A DNA stretch of 64,000 bases from Lepus europaeus (GCF_033115175.1 NC_084834.1:120400275-120464274); one strand, 5' to 3'. Positions 1 to 11,649 are shown, counted from the stretch's first letter. The notes: generated by a model from the sequence alone, not told the origin. Translations and numbers: made by a program.

Positions 1-961
1 GTTCCTTCTATACCCAATTTGCTTGGGTGTTGTATTTTAACAGATGCTTTCTCTGCAACTATTGAAATAACCATGTTTTTGTCCCTCAATTTGGTAATGT
101 GATGTATCGCATTGATTGATTTATGAATGTTGAACCATCCTTGCATACCAGGGATAAATCCTACTTGATCTACATGGATGATCTTTCTGATGTGTTGTTG
201 GATTCAATTGACTAGTATTTTGTTAAAGATATTTGCATCTATTTTCATCAGGGAGATTGGTCTGCAATTCTCTCTCTCTGTTGTATCTTTTTCAGGTTTA
301 GGAATTAAGGTGATGCTGGCTTCATAGAAAGAATTTGGGAGGATTCCTTCTTTTTTGATTGTTCTGAATAGTTTGAGAAGAATTGGAGTTAGTTCCTCTT
401 TAAATGTCTGGTAGAATTCAGCAGTGAAGCCATCTAATCCTGGGCTTTTCTTTGTTGGGAGGGCCTTTATTACTATTCAATTTCCGTCTTTGTTATGGGT
501 CTGTTTTGGTTTTCTATGTCTTCATGGCTCAATTTAGGTAGGTTGTATGTGTCCAGGAATCTATCCATTTCTTCTAGGTTTCCTGGTTTGGTGGTATAAA
601 GCTCTTAGTAGTAATTTCTGATGTTCTTTTTATTTCTGTGGTGTCTGTTGCTACATTCCCTTTTTCGTCTCAAATTTTATTGATTTAGGTCTTCACTCTT
701 TTTTTGGTTAGTTGGGCCAATGTTGTGTCAATTTTGTTTATTTTTTTCAAAAAACTTGCTCTTTGTTTTGCTGATATTTTGTATTTTTTGTTTCAATTTT
801 GTTTATTTCTTCTGTAATTTTAATTATTTTCTGCTAGTAGTTTTGGGTTTGGTTTGCTGGTACTTTTCCTAGGTCCTTGAGCTACACTGATGACTCATTT
901 ATTTGGTACCTTTCCAATTTCTTGATGTTGGCAGCAATTGGTATAAAATTTCCTCCTTTTT
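1..961 (-). mobile_element. LINE-1 ORF2 fragment, antisense
   Basis: The plus strand reads as the complement of the reverse-transcriptase and following region of mammalian L1 ORF2, a recognisable non-LTR retrotransposon sequence. It carries stop codons and frameshifts and no open frame of useful length, so it is a dead copy. It runs off the left edge of the window and resumes at 1280 after a SINE insertion. Confidence 0.85.
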
Positions 962-1279
962 AAAAAGATTTATTTCTTTATTTGAAAGTTAGAGTTACAC
1001 AAAGAGAGAGAGGAGAGGCAGAGAGAGAGGTCTCCCATCTGCTGGTTTACTCCCCAGTTGGCCGCAACTGCTGGAGCTGCACCAATCTGAAGCCAGGAGC
1101 TTCTTCCAGGTCTCCCTTCTGGGTGTAGGGGCCCAAAGGACTTGGGCCATCTTCTGCTTTCCCAGGCCATAGCAGAGCGCTGGATCGCAAGTGGAGCAGC
1201 TGGGACTCAAACCGGCATCCATATGGGATGCCAGCACAGTAGGCAGTGACTTTACCCACTACACCACAATGTTGGCCCC
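962..1279 (-). mobile_element. CSINE (lagomorph C repeat)
   Basis: Antisense SINE. It starts with the complement of the AAATAAATAAATCTT-type tail and GA-rich tract and ends with the complement of the GGGGCC head. It interrupts the L1 ORF2 sequence, which continues on both sides, so it is younger than that L1. Confidence 0.92.
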
Positions 1280-1752
1280 TAAACTGTCCTCTTAACGCTG
1301 CTTTTCCTGTATCCCCTAAGTTTTGATATGTTGTATTGTCATCTTCATTTGTTTCCAGAAATTTTTTTATTTCTCTTTTGATTTCTTCAGTGAGCCAGTG
1401 TTCACTCAGAAGCATATGGTTCAGTCTCCATGTGTTTGCATTTGTTGTACAGATACCCGATTTGTTGATTTCCAGCTTCATTCCATTGTGATCTGAAAAG
1501 GTGCATGGTATGATTTTGATTTTTTTTAATTTACTGAGACTTACTTCACGACTTAGCCTGTGATCCATCCTAGATAAAGTTCCATGCACTGGTGAGGTGA
1601 ATGTGTATTCGGCAACTGTAGGATGGAAACTTCTGTAGATATCTGTTAGGTCCATTTGGCCCATAGTGTCGATTAACTCTGTTGTTTCCTTGCTGATTTT
1701 CTGTCTGGTTGACCTGCTCATTGCTGCAAGTGGTGTATTGAAGCCCCTCCCA
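1280..1752 (-). mobile_element. LINE-1 ORF2 fragment, antisense (continuation)
   Basis: This continues the L1 ORF2 of 1-961 in the same orientation. A minus-strand frame at 1047-1781 stays open for more than 200 codons, but its last part reads through the neighbouring SINE at 962-1279, so it is not an intact L1 protein. The L1 match ends near a C-rich stretch at about 1750. Confidence 0.85.
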
Positions 1753-1761
1753 CCCCCCCCA

Positions 1762-2089
1762 GGGCCGGCACTGTGGCTCACTTGGTTAATCCTCCGCCTG
1801 CGGTGCCAGCATCCATATGGGCCCCAGTTCTAGTCCTGGCTGCTCTTCTTCCAATCAAGCTCTCTGCTGTGGCCTGAGAAATCAGTAGAAAATGGCCCAA
1901 GTGCTTGGGCTCCTGCACCTGCGTGGGAGACAAGAAGGAGGCTCCTGGCTCCTGGCTTCAAATCAGCTCAGCTCCAGCCACTGCGGCCATTTGAGGAGCG
2001 AACCAGAGGATGGAAGACCTTTCTGTCTCTCCCTTTCACTGTCTGTAACTCTACCTTTCAAATAAATAAATAAAATCTTTTAAAAAAAA
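1762..2089 (+). mobile_element. CSINE
   Basis: Sense copy with the full head, body and an AAATAAATAAATAAAATCTTTT tail type. It lies directly after the L1 fragment and a run of C, and L1 similarity does not resume after it. Confidence 0.92.
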
Positions 2090-2274
2090 TGACATGGTCT
2101 GATCTGTATTTCTGCGAGATCATTCTTGCCAATGGGTGGAGAATGTATTATTCTGAGGGTAGGAGTCCCGACATGTAACGACATGTAATGACTAGGAGTG
2201 GTGGGGCTGACATTAAGGGACACAGATGTATTTTTTACAACATGCTTGGATTTAGTTTCCTTGAAAGGAAACCA

Positions 2275-2715
2275 GATGTGTGCTGAGGCCTAAAGAAAGG
2301 ATGAGTAGAAACTGGCTAGCAAATGAGTAGAGAGAGGAGGACAGAGGGAACAGAACATCCCGGAGGTGAGAGAGAGCATGAGGTACCCCCAACACTGGAA
2401 AAGGTACCTTGTGTAGGATCATAACAGAGAACAGAGAAGCACAACAAGAGATAAGGCTGGAGGCATAGCTAGGGCAGGTGCAGCTATAGGAGGGGTTTGA
2501 ACTTCCTCCTAAAAGCAATGTGGAAACGGAATGGTGTTAAGCAAAGCAGCAGCAGAATGTTTCCAAGAAAGATGCACGCTGAGAAGCGTCCGCTGGATTC
2601 AGGAACAAGGAGACTGCGCCAGTGCCAGGCAGCCTGGTGGGTGAGTAGAGGTGAACCGCAAGCCAGGTGGGCAGAAGGAAAACTGTGTGTCAGGCACAGA
2701 GACAGACACGGGCTG
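2275..2715 (-). mobile_element. LINE-2 fragment (ancient), antisense
   Basis: Degenerate sequence with the phrasing of antisense L2 repeats: a stretch around 2300-2340 about rebuilding and leaving of groups, then at 2490-2545 the segment that in L2 precedes a long purine-rich region. Open frames here on both strands are coincidental. The call rests on resemblance to the family consensus and needs a repeat-library search. Confidence 0.4.
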
Positions 2716-3384
2716 GGCAATTAATTCCTGAGCACTGTGCACTCACCAACCAGCGGACACAAAAGTTAATGTGGCAGATATATCAGGATGCAAAAAGACT
2801 TTTTTTTTTTAATTTCAAGCTACATGGAAGTCTTTAATTCTGATAGATGATCAGAAAGATGATAGGTAGGTGGATGGATGGGTAGACAGATGGGAACATA
2901 AACGGACAAACACACGGATAAATGGAAAGATAATCAAGTGGCAAAGAAGGAAGGCTGTACTCAGTCTTCAACCTAGAAAAGATTTAGGGTCATTTTAAGA
3001 TGGCTTTAAACCAACATTTGAGTTAAAACTGTTTGATAACTGAAGATTAATCAGACGACAAGGAAATATATGGGTATGGCCATCCCTATAAATCTTGCTG
3101 TAAAGCATTTACCCATACGCATGATATATTACCATGAGGAAGGGGAGACATGGGTTTTTCAGATTTGTTGAGCTCACGGTGACAGTTTACATGAAAAAAT
3201 AACCTACACAGCAGAAGTAAGTCCTGTGCCCTTGAAGTCAGGGACCGACAGGAACGTTCTATGGTAAAGGGACTCGCGGTGCGGCTGAGACAGAAGTTCC
3301 CTGCAGGACACCTTCCCTAACCCGAAGCTCAGCCGCCTGTTTTTCTGTGTGCGTCTCTGTGCACCTCGAGCTACTCTCACGGTG
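2716..3384. other. no gene seen; short GATG-rich simple repeat
   Basis: Mostly single-copy-looking sequence. Around 2855-2905 there is a degenerate tetranucleotide tract (GATG/GATA type). I see no convincing exon. Confidence 0.5.
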
Positions 3385-3480
3385 GACTGGTTTTGAACCT
3401 GCTCCTCCAGGCAGGGATTCCATGCTGCTCCTCTGTGCTTCCCCAGCACCTAGCACAGTGCCAACCCTTAGTGACTTCAA
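3385..3480 (+). mobile_element. LINE-2 3' end fragment (ancient)
   Basis: Contains the typical L2 3'-end wording 'caGCACCTAGCACAGTGCC' followed by a degenerate continuation. It is a short fossil, and MIR is the alternative since MIR shares this end. Confidence 0.4.
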
Positions 3481-3832
3481 GAGAGCGGGCGAGAGGCTCC
3501 GTTGCTGAAGAGCCTTCCAGGTACCGGTGCCCACCTGGTGGCAGCAGCTGCACAGTGCAGCCCAGCGAGGAGGCAGTGCACAGACAGGCGAGAGCTGGTC
3601 ACGGAGCCTGGCTGTGAAGCAACACCCAATCTACACTCTCAACAACTAAAGTCCCTACAACAAGAAAGCCAGTTCATTTAAAGGCCCAAGGTCTTTGTTT
3701 CTGCTTCAGCTAATTACCTGATGAAAATAACAAGAAAAAAGTTTAACAGAAAAAACAAGTCAGCAGCACTGTTATATTTCTTTTAAACAGATTATAAAAA
3801 CCACTGTTTAATAGAAGAATAAATACCACATC

Positions 3833-4189
3833 AAGAAATACTTTCGGCCGGCGCTATGGCTTAACAGGCTAATCCTCCGCCTTGCGGCGCCGGCACACCA
3901 GGTTCTAGTCCCGGTCAGGGTGCCAGATTCTATCCCGGTTGCCCCTCTTCCAGGCCAACTCTCTGCTATGGCCCAGGAAGGCAGTGGAGGATGGCCCAAG
4001 TGTTTGGGCCCTGCACCTGCATGGGAGACCAGGAGAAGCACCTGGCTCCTGGCTTCAGATCAGCACGATGCGCTGGCCGCAGCAGCCATTGGAGGGTGAA
4101 CCAACGGCAAAAAGGAAGACCTTTCTCTCTGTCTCTCTCTCTCACTATCCACTCTGCCTGTCAAAAAAAAAAAAAAAAGAAATACTTTC
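3833..4189 (+). mobile_element. CSINE, plain-A-tail subfamily, with TSD
   Basis: SINE body 3846-4176 with the AGGCTAATCCTCCGCC head variant, ending in CTGCCTGTC followed by a pure A-tract rather than AAATAAATAAA. It is flanked by an exact 13-bp TSD, AAGAAATACTTTC, at 3833-3845 and 4177-4189. Low divergence and an intact TSD suggest a recent insertion. Confidence 0.95.
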
Positions 4190-4371
4190 TTCTTGTTGAC
4201 CTAAACAGTATTATTCAATATAGCCAAGTTTATTATTTATTTTAAATTAACTTCAGTGCTTTTCTAGGTTTTATAGAATATGGAATTTGATTTTCAAAAA
4301 ATAGAGAACACTTTATGTGGGAAGTTCAGAGACTTCATAAGGAATATATATATGTGTGTATATATATACAT

Positions 4372-4696
4372 TTAAGATTTATTTGTTTGTTTGGAAGTCA
4401 GAGTTACAGAGAGAGAGAGACAGAGAAAGAGAGAAATCTTCCATCTGCTGATTCACTCCCCAGATGGCTGCAACAGCTGGGGCTGTGCCAGGCAGAAGCC
4501 AGGAGCCTGGAGCTTCTTCTGGGTCTCCCGCATGGGTAGCAGGGGCCCAAGAACTTGAGCCATTTTCTGCTGCTTTCCCAGGCAATGAGCAGGGAGCTAC
4601 AGTGGAAGTGGAGCAGCCGGGACATGAACCGGTGCTCATATGGGATATCGGCACTGCAGATAGCCGGCTTGATCTGCAAACCACCATGCCAGCCCC
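4372..4696 (-). mobile_element. CSINE
   Basis: Antisense copy. Its tail begins at a short TA-rich stretch (4346-4370) and the head ends at the CCAGCCCC motif near 4696. Confidence 0.92.
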
Positions 4697-5202
4697 TTAA
4701 AGAATATTTTTATTTATAACTTACTGGAACCATTATGTATTCATCCATTTCATAAAAAACACAAAACTGAAACACCTTCTTGATTGTCTTTCCAGCGTGG
4801 TTTATCTCAAAGCATCAGAAGATGATCTGTTTGTACCTGTGAAGCAGCATTGATCATGACGGAACGAAGGCTCCTCTCTGCAAAAAACTCACTATCACCA
4901 GGCAGCAGGCTGCAGAGTCGCAGGACCAGCAGGGATGAAGGGGGGCTTCAGGTGCAGAGAGCAGGCAGCAGGGGCTCCGTGTCGCTCTCACCAAAGTTCT
5001 GCATCCTTGCCTCTCGGGTCTAGAGCCACGCTTTGCACAGTGCAGCACGCTCCACAAACAGCAGCAAATTAAAGCCACCGACTACTGCAGAGTGTCGATC
5101 CAGGCTCTGGCGGTTAAACACATGCCTGGTTCACTCACACTGAGTAGGTCTGCATTTCTCCTGCACTATTTAACTTCCAGTCCCTTCCACACAGACCACA
5201 CC
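4697..5202. other. no gene seen
   Basis: About 500 bases without recognisable repeat or gene. Small open frames occur on both strands without splice or homology support. Confidence 0.5.
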
Positions 5203-5544
5203 AAGAAATATCAAGGGGCCGGCGCTGTGGCATAGCAGGTAAAGCTGCTGCCTCTAGTACCAGTATCCGATATGGGTGCTGGTTCAAGTCTCGACTGCTC
5301 CACTTCTAATCCAGCTCTCTGCTGTGGCCTGGGGAAGCAGTACAAGATGGCCCAAGTCCTTGGGCCCCTCACCTGCCTGGGAGACCCAGAAGAAGCTCCT
5401 GGCTCCTGGCTTCGAATCGACGCAGCTCCGGCCGTTGCGGCCAATTGGGGAGTGAAAAGACCTTTCTCTCTCTCTCCTTCTCTCCCTCTGTAACTCTTTC
5501 AAATAAATAAATAAATCTTTTCCTTTTTTTTGACAGGCAGAGTG

Positions 5545-5582
<38 letters not shown>

Positions 5583-5890
5583 TCTTGCTTTTCTGTTGGT
5601 TCACCCTTCAATGGCCGCTGCGGCCGGCACATCTCGCTGATCCGAAGCCAGGAGCCAGGCGCTTCTCCTGGTCTCCCATGGGGTGCAGGGCCCAAGGACT
5701 TGGGCCATCCTCCACTGCCTTCCCGGGCCATAGCAGAGAGCTGGCCTGGAAGAGGGGCAACCGGGATAGAATCCAGCGTCCCAACCGGGACTAGAACCCG
5801 GTGTGCCGGTGCCGCAGGCGAAGGATTAGCCTGTTGAGCCACAGCGCTGGCCTAAATAAATAAATCTTTAAAAAAAAAAAAGAAATATTC
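5203..5890 (+). mobile_element. CSINE (AAATAAA tail) split by a nested SINE
   Basis: Sense SINE, body 5214-5520, whose tail resumes at 5854-5879 after a nested insertion. An imperfect outer TSD, AAGAAATATC versus AAGAAATATTC, lies at 5203-5212 and 5880-5890. The head carries A-box-like (TGGCATAGCAGG) and B-box-like (GGTTCAAGTCT) motifs expected of a tRNA-derived RNA polymerase III unit. Confidence 0.92.
5521..5853 (-). mobile_element. CSINE, plain-A-tail subfamily, nested
   Basis: Antisense young-type SINE inserted into the tail of the SINE that starts at 5214. An exact 16-bp TSD, AAATAAATAAATCTTT, lies at 5505-5520 and 5854-5869. A (GA)n run at about 5547-5578 is the complement of its CT-rich stretch. 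Confidence 0.95.
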
Positions 5891-5975
5891 ATAATACTAA
5901 TTATGAGTGACAAATGCCCATCTTATTTGCTCAGTTTTTAGTGCCTGCCTATACTTCAAGCTCTTCCTTCCACTA

Positions 5976-6336
5976 AAGAAAACAGTACAGGGGACCGGCG
6001 CCGTAGCTCACTTGGTTAATCCCCCACCTGTGGCGCCGGCATTCCATATGTGTGCAGGGTTCTAGTCCCAGTTGCTCTTCTTCCAGTCCAGCTCTCTGCT
6101 GTGGCCCGGGAGGGCAGTGGAGGATAGGCCAAGTGCTTGGGCCCGTGCACCCTCACGGGAGACCAGGAAGAAGCCCCTGGCTCCTGGCTTCAGATCGGTG
6201 CAGCACCGGCCTTAGTGGCCATTTGGGGAGTGAACCAACGGAGGGAAGACCTTTCTCTCTGTCTCTCCCTCTCACTATCTGTAACTGTACCTGTCAAATG
6301 AAAGAAAGAAAGAGAGAGAGAGAAGAAAACAGTACA
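5976..6336 (+). mobile_element. CSINE with TSD
   Basis: Sense copy, body 5990-6322, with a CTCACTTGGTTAATCC head variant and a tail degraded to GAAAGAAAGAAAGAGAGA. An exact 14-bp TSD, AAGAAAACAGTACA, lies at 5976-5989 and 6323-6336. Confidence 0.95.
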
Positions 6337-7345
6337 AAAAAGCCAGTAACATTTCCCCCACTTCCACCCATGGCGATACCAAGGACACTGTAATAGAAGT
6401 GTCCCTTTGTGCAAACAAAGCCTACAGACAGCTTCAAGCTGTGTGCCTTGGAGCTGGCTTTGACTCTCTGGAACAAGGCCAAGATTTAATGAGGCTTTCT
6501 AGACTGAAGGTCACAATGGCACATTGAACAGCCAGGTCTCTGCAGAGAACAATACATTAACGCTGAAGAACCGCATATGGCTCACGACAACTAAGACCCG
6601 CTCAGCAAGACACCAGATGACCCAGGACGGCACTGCAGAAATCCAGTCACGTACACCCGGTTGTCTTACGAGACCTTAAGGTGACAGGTGCGGGGCAACA
6701 GGGAAAGACCCATTTACAGGAAGAAAGGGACCAGAATCTCGCTCTTCCCAAACACTGACTTTGACCTCTGCATCTCAAAGTATGTTTCATGTGAAATATC
6801 CAGAGACAGAAAAAGAGAAAAGGGAACTCTGAAAAAAATTAATTTCAGCAACAAAGAATCTTATTCTTTTTAAACAACTTAAATGCCCTGATTCCATGAA
6901 CTCCTCAGAAAAAAGAAAAAAGGCCCTCCTCCTCTCTCCCCTCCAACAGGACATTCTTGTTATTTGTGGGTCTTTTTCTCATTACATTCCAGAATTTACT
7001 GTGAGCTATAAATGGAAGTAAGCCAATTCTTTTCCATGAAAATAGCAAACAACCACACACACACACACAAAATCAACTCTAGGCTCTTGTTCTGGTTCTG
7101 CCACTGTGTAACCCTTACATCCGTCACCCAAACTCTCACTGCTTCTGTGTACATAGAATGACAGGTTTTGGGATCACACACTGCGTTTCACAGAGATGGC
7201 TCAGGCTTAGAAGAACCCAAAATAACTGTGCGTAAAAAATGAGCAGTTTTCTAGGGTGAGAATCCATTTTCATCAGATTTTCAAAATGAATTGAGATTCA
7301 AAACAGGACAAAGAATTAAGATGTCAGCCAGGGGTGTGGCTGCTG
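6337..7345. other. no gene seen; short (CA)n
   Basis: About 1 kb of apparently single-copy sequence. A (CA)n run lies near 7052-7070. No exon with splice support was recognised. Confidence 0.5.
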
Positions 7346-7440
7346 CCTATCTCTCATCTCTCAATCTTTCTCCTCTCTCTTTCTCCCCTCCCCGCTTCTC
7401 TGTCACTCCACCTTTCAAATAAATAAATGAATATTAAAAA
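7346..7440 (+). mobile_element. CSINE 3' end only
   Basis: Only the CT-rich stretch, CTCCACCTTTCAAATAAATAAATGAATATT-type end and a few preceding bases are recognisable. The head and body are missing, so this is a truncated or very degraded copy. Confidence 0.7.
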
Positions 7441-7482
7441 TTTGAATAAGACAATTTCTAAGCAAAAGGTTGTAAAAATGAA

Positions 7483-7880
7483 GAGTTTACAATTCTTTTG
7501 TTTTTTTTGTTTTTTTTTGTTTTTTTGGTTTTTTTTGACAGGCAGAGTGGACAGTGAGAGAGAGAGACAGAGAGAAAGGTCTTCCTTTTTGCCGTTGGTT
7601 CACCCTCCAATGGCCGCCACGGCCAGCACACTGCGGCCGACACACTGCGCTGATCCGAAGGCAGGAGCCAGGTACTTATCCTGGTCTCCCATGGGGTGCA
7701 GGGCCCAAGCACTTGGGCCATCCTCCACTGCACTCCTGGGCCACAGCAGAGAGCTGGTCTGGAAGAGGAGCAACCGGGACAGAATCTGGCGCCCCGACCG
7801 GGACTAGAACCTGGTGTGCCGGCACCGCAGGCGGAGGATTAGCCTAGTGAGCCACGGCATCAGCCTGAGTTTACAATTCT
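7483..7880 (-). mobile_element. CSINE, plain-A-tail subfamily, with TSD
   Basis: Antisense copy, 7497-7866, with a T-rich tract (complement of the A-tail, interrupted by G) at 7497-7535. An exact 14-bp TSD, GAGTTTACAATTCT, lies at 7483-7496 and 7867-7880. Confidence 0.95.
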
Positions 7881-8097
7881 ACAACTCTTGGAATAATAAC
7901 AGACCAGATAAAATTTTGAGTCAATTGGAAGAGGAAAAAATGCCTACAAAATGTTCATCCTAAGAGTCCTGGGAACTAGAAATATTGTCCATTCTACCTT
8001 CAACAACCTAGGACACTGTGGGGGACAAAGGTGTTGCCTAAGTAGAACTGACGTGCCTGGCATCTTTCCTGCCTCCTTAGCCACAACTCAGGGCACC

Positions 8098-8344
8098 GTC
8101 AAGGAAGGCACAGAGCAACAGGCATCTGGTGGAGTCCCAGAACCCAGAAGAGTCCCTGGGTTCAACTCCTGGTGCCGGCTCCTGACCAGGTTCCCACCAG
8201 TGCGCATCCTGGGATGTAGCAGTGATGGCTCGAGCAATTGAGCTCTTGTCACACATGTGGGAGACACAGACTACGTTCCTGGGTCTGGCCTTAGTCTAGC
8301 GCCAGTTGTCGTCGGCATTTGGGGAATAAAACAGCAAATGGGAG

Positions 8345-8380
<36 letters not shown>

Positions 8381-8410
8381 GTGTCTCTGCTCCTCCAATT
8401 AAAAAAAATT
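8098..8410 (+). mobile_element. old, diverged CSINE-like element
   Basis: Sense copy recognisable by ordered remnants: CTGGGTTCAACTCCTGG (B-box region), a GTGGGAGACACAGA segment, CATTTGGGGAATAAA and a (CT)n run at 8349-8375. Divergence is much higher than in neighbouring copies, and a younger SINE sits at its tail. Confidence 0.75.
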
Positions 8411-8716
8411 AATGATTTATTTATTTGAAAGACAGAGTTAAAGAGAGAGAGAGAGAAATCTTCCATCTGTGGGTTAACTCCCTAAATGACCCCAACAGCC
8501 AGAGCTGGGCCAGGCAGAAGCCAGGAGCCAGGAGTTCATGCAGGTCTCCTATACGGGTGCAAAAGGTCAAGCACTTGGATCCTCTTCCATTGCTTTCTCA
8601 GGTGCATTAACAAGGAGCTGGATCGGAAGTGGGGCAGCTGGGACTTGAACCTGTACCCACTTCGGATGCCGGCATCACAGGAGGTGGTTTAACCTGCTAC
8701 ACCACAACACCGGCCT
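8411..8716 (-). mobile_element. CSINE
   Basis: Antisense copy abutting the tail of the older sense SINE at 8098-8410. A short residue resembling a SINE tail (CTCAAATAAAAACTTTAAG) follows it, as expected if it inserted into that tail. Confidence 0.9.
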
Positions 8717-9639
8717 CTCAAATAAAAACTTTAAGAAGGGAATAGAGAATAAGCAATGAGCTTACCTCGTACCCAGGTGGTGATTTTTAAATACCTCTTC
8801 CCCTAAAAGTGGGGGAGGGATTCTCTCGGAGAAATGGCTGAGTTCTGGTGTGAGACAAGGAAGAGGTGAGCCTGGTGTACCTTGTTGTGCTAGACTGTAA
8901 ATATTAAAAAACTGTAAACCACGAGTATAATTGGAGAGTAAATAACTAAGTGGAGAAAAATAATGACCACTTTATAAAAGTATGCCAAGTAATAAATATA
9001 AACAATAAAATCAGAAAAATTACATTTTTGCACATAAAAACGGATTCAAGCAAAGGTCATCAATAAATGCAAAGATTGTTGATAAATGCAAAGATCACTG
9101 ATACAAACTGATCTCTACATGAGGACCAAGACATTCACATGATCTCAAATTATCCCCAACATCTTCTCTACTACCAAGGTTTCCATTCCCCACACCTGTC
9201 ATTCAGAATGAGCACAGCACTGGATAGCCTAATTAAATGACATTCTGGTTAATGAAGATGAATTTTATTGAACATCTGTGAACTTAGTAGCTTTCAAAAC
9301 CTTAGAATTTATCATTTAACATACACTAAGCGTCACTTGATAATATTTGTAATTCAGAAGGGACTTCTGTCACTTACTAGGCCTCTTTATCATCAGTATG
9401 GACAGAAAGAGAAAAGACAGAGAGGCACAGAGAGGCCCCCACATGGCACACGGGGAATGCCAAGCCGGCCGTCAGCCCTCTCCACTTCCCAGTGACCAGG
9501 GCTCCACGCGGATATTACAGTCCACAACTGTCCTACTGGACAGTTGGCTTCCCAGAAATAAAAAGCAACTCTTTCTCACCCAAAGGTGGGGGGAAATAAC
9601 ATAAAATATCTGCAGGATAAGTGACCATGTTTTTTCAAC
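8717..9639. other. no gene seen
   Basis: About 0.9 kb, AT-rich in its first half, without a recognised repeat or exon. Confidence 0.5.
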
Positions 9640-10078
9640 AAATGATAAGGGGGAAAAGAGGGGAGTGAATCCTTACAGATACAAAGAAAATTAAGAAATG
9701 TTACCCAAATGCAATATAAGAACCTTATCTGGTTCTTGACTCAAGCCAACCGAAAATAGACATTTATGAAATAGGAAAACTGGAATAATAACTAGCTATT
9801 ACATATTAACAAATGACTTATTTAGGTGTGATAATGTAATTGTGATTTTTAAGAGTCATTGTTTTGAAAAGATATGTGCCAAAGAATTTATAGGAGATAT
9901 AATGTGATGCCTGGAATCTTCTTTAACACTCCAGCAGGAGTGGCAGTGGGCGGATACTGGTGACAGGTGGGTCGCGAATTACAAACTGTCAGATCTGGGT
10001 GATAGATTTGCAAAGGGGCATTATACTCGCCTCTCCACTTTTGTATATGCTTGGAAATTTCGTAATTAAAAAACTGTG
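9640..10078 (+). mobile_element. ancient LINE-1 (L1M-type) 3' end
   Basis: The order of segments, including a TTTAGGTGTGATAATG stretch near 9822, a CTGGGTGATAG stretch near 9995 and CTCTCCACTTTTGTATATGC near 10030 ending in TAATTAAAAAA, matches the 3' UTR of old mammalian L1 elements in sense orientation. It is non-coding. Confidence 0.6.
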
Positions 10079-10413
10079 TTGGGGCTGGCACTGTGGCCCA
10101 GTGGGTTAATGCCCTGGCCTAAAGTGCTGGCATCCCATGTGGGCGCCAGTTCTAGTCCTGGTTGCTCCTCTTCCGATCCAGCTCTCTGCTATGGCCTGGG
10201 ATAGTAATGGAAGATAGCCCAAGTCCTTGGGCTCCTGCACCCATGTGGGAGACCTGAAAGAAGCTCCTGACTCCTGGCTTTGGATCGGCTCAGCTCCAGC
10301 CATTGTGGCCAAGTGGGGAGTGAACCAGCAGATGGAAGACCTCTCTCTGTCTCTACCTCTTTCTGTAACTCTCTTTCAAATAAAATGAAATGAATCTTTA
10401 AAACAACTGTGTT
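10072..10413 (+). mobile_element. CSINE with short TSD
   Basis: Sense copy, body 10083-10404, tail AAATAAAATGAAATGAATC. A 9-bp repeat, AACTGTGTT, at 10072-10080 and 10405-10413 is the likely TSD. It inserted at the A-rich end of the old L1. Confidence 0.93.
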
Positions 10414-10599
10414 AAGTAAGAAAGCTGTATTACAGGTGTGCACGAATTAGAGTTAGTTGAAATACAAGCTGTCAAGAGCTGGATGTACACACAGTCGAGT
10501 TTTTTCAGTCATCATTTCCTGATTGCGTGCTTGGCTCCAGCATTTCTAGAACCCGGGGATACTCAAGGATCCTTGCAAGGACCACAGAGAGCACAGTGG

Positions 10600-10738
10600 C
10601 TGACAGAGGGGTCAGGGGGCAGACAGCTTAGACTCCATTCCCAACTCTGCCTCCCGCAGGCTGAGTGCTATGGGAAAACTACTTGGCCTCTCCATAGCTG
10701 TTTTTGTCATCCATAAAATGAGTTCCCACCTGCTCTGG
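10600..10738 (+). mobile_element. MIR fragment (ancient tRNA-derived SINE)
   Basis: Degenerate MIR wording: a CAACTCTGCCTC segment, ACTACTTGGCCTCTCCATAGCTG and a CATAAAATGAG segment in the expected order. The frame open across it is not a gene. Confidence 0.45.
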
Positions 10739-10764
10739 CCTCTGGGGTGCCGCCTATTACTGCC

Positions 10765-11095
10765 TTCTCCCCCTAAATTGGTATGTTGAAGCCTTAAGCC
10801 CTAGGGGGACTCGACACAGAGGTGGGGCCTTTGGGAGGCAGCTAGGGTTAGGTTAAAGTTATGGGCCTGGGCTCTCGTGAAGGGATCAGAAGCTTTATGA
10901 GAAGGTTGGGGGATCACGCTCCACCTTGTATCACACAGGGAGAAGATGCAGCCCGCAAAGAGGGCCCTCACCAGGAACAGTAGTCAGCAACATGATCGGA
11001 ACTTCCGGCCTCCAGGACATGAGAAACAAACGTCTATTGTTGAGCTGCTCAGTCCATGGAATCCTGTTAAAGCAGCTCAGACTAAGAAACCATCT
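10765..11095 (+). mobile_element. ancient MaLR/MER-type interspersed repeat
   Basis: The succession TATGTTGAAGCCTTAAGCCC, GGTGGGGCCTTTGGGAGG, a CCCTCACCAGGAAC segment, and CTCCAGGACATGAGAAAC is that of a widespread ancient mammalian LTR-like repeat, also seen at 48808-49545 in this window. I cannot fix the subfamily without a library. Confidence 0.45.
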
Positions 11096-11640
11096 GCAGG
11101 CCCCAGAACAACTGCCTCCCAACGGGCAGCACTCAACAAAGGTCAGCCATTTTTATTAACACTCAACAGCTGATCGTATTAAAAAGAAAGCTACGATCTA
11201 TAATCAACTGCCACCGAAAATTTCCCAAACACCACTGCCTTGGTTGCCATCATACACACTTGAATGCCACTACAGATTTCCTAAAATTTAACGGGTATGG
11301 CATTTGGCTGTGACACGTCTATGCTTCTAACCGTTTGAGGAAACACTGTGTTCCTTCATATTAATTGACAAAAAAAAAAAAAAAAAAAAAAAAGATACTA
11401 AGCTGCAGAACAGCAAAAAGTCACCCAGTTGCCCTTTAGTGAAGCAACTTATTTGGAAAGGCCTTTTGTCCTCCTGCAATACATCGCTGATCCGCATCCT
11501 TGGATAGCAGGTCACACCACATTAGTAGGGCTGAAAACGCAAATCAAGTCGATGCACCAGTAACTGTTTCTTCTTCTGAAATTTTAAAATGCAATAAAGC
11601 AAAAGCATAATGAAGGAGACCCTAGTGCCTCTTCTGTGCA
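11096..11640. other. no gene seen; 24-base A-tract
   Basis: Unassigned sequence with an uninterrupted A-run at about 11371-11394. The A-run could mark the end of a retrocopy, but I see no AATAAA in front of it and no flanking duplication. Confidence 0.45.
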
Positions 11641-11649
11641 GGTGAGGGC

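Noticed and set aside
1047..1781. 244-codon minus frame as an intact L1 protein
   Set aside because: Only the first part matches L1 ORF2. The rest translates a SINE inserted in the L1, and the L1 is broken on both sides.
5214..5520. tRNA gene from the A- and B-box-like motifs
   Set aside because: The boxes belong to the tRNA-derived head of a C repeat. No cloverleaf is intact and the copy is one of dozens.
11371..11394. A-run as the tail of a processed pseudogene
   Set aside because: No polyadenylation signal just upstream, no flanking duplication found and no recognisable parent gene.
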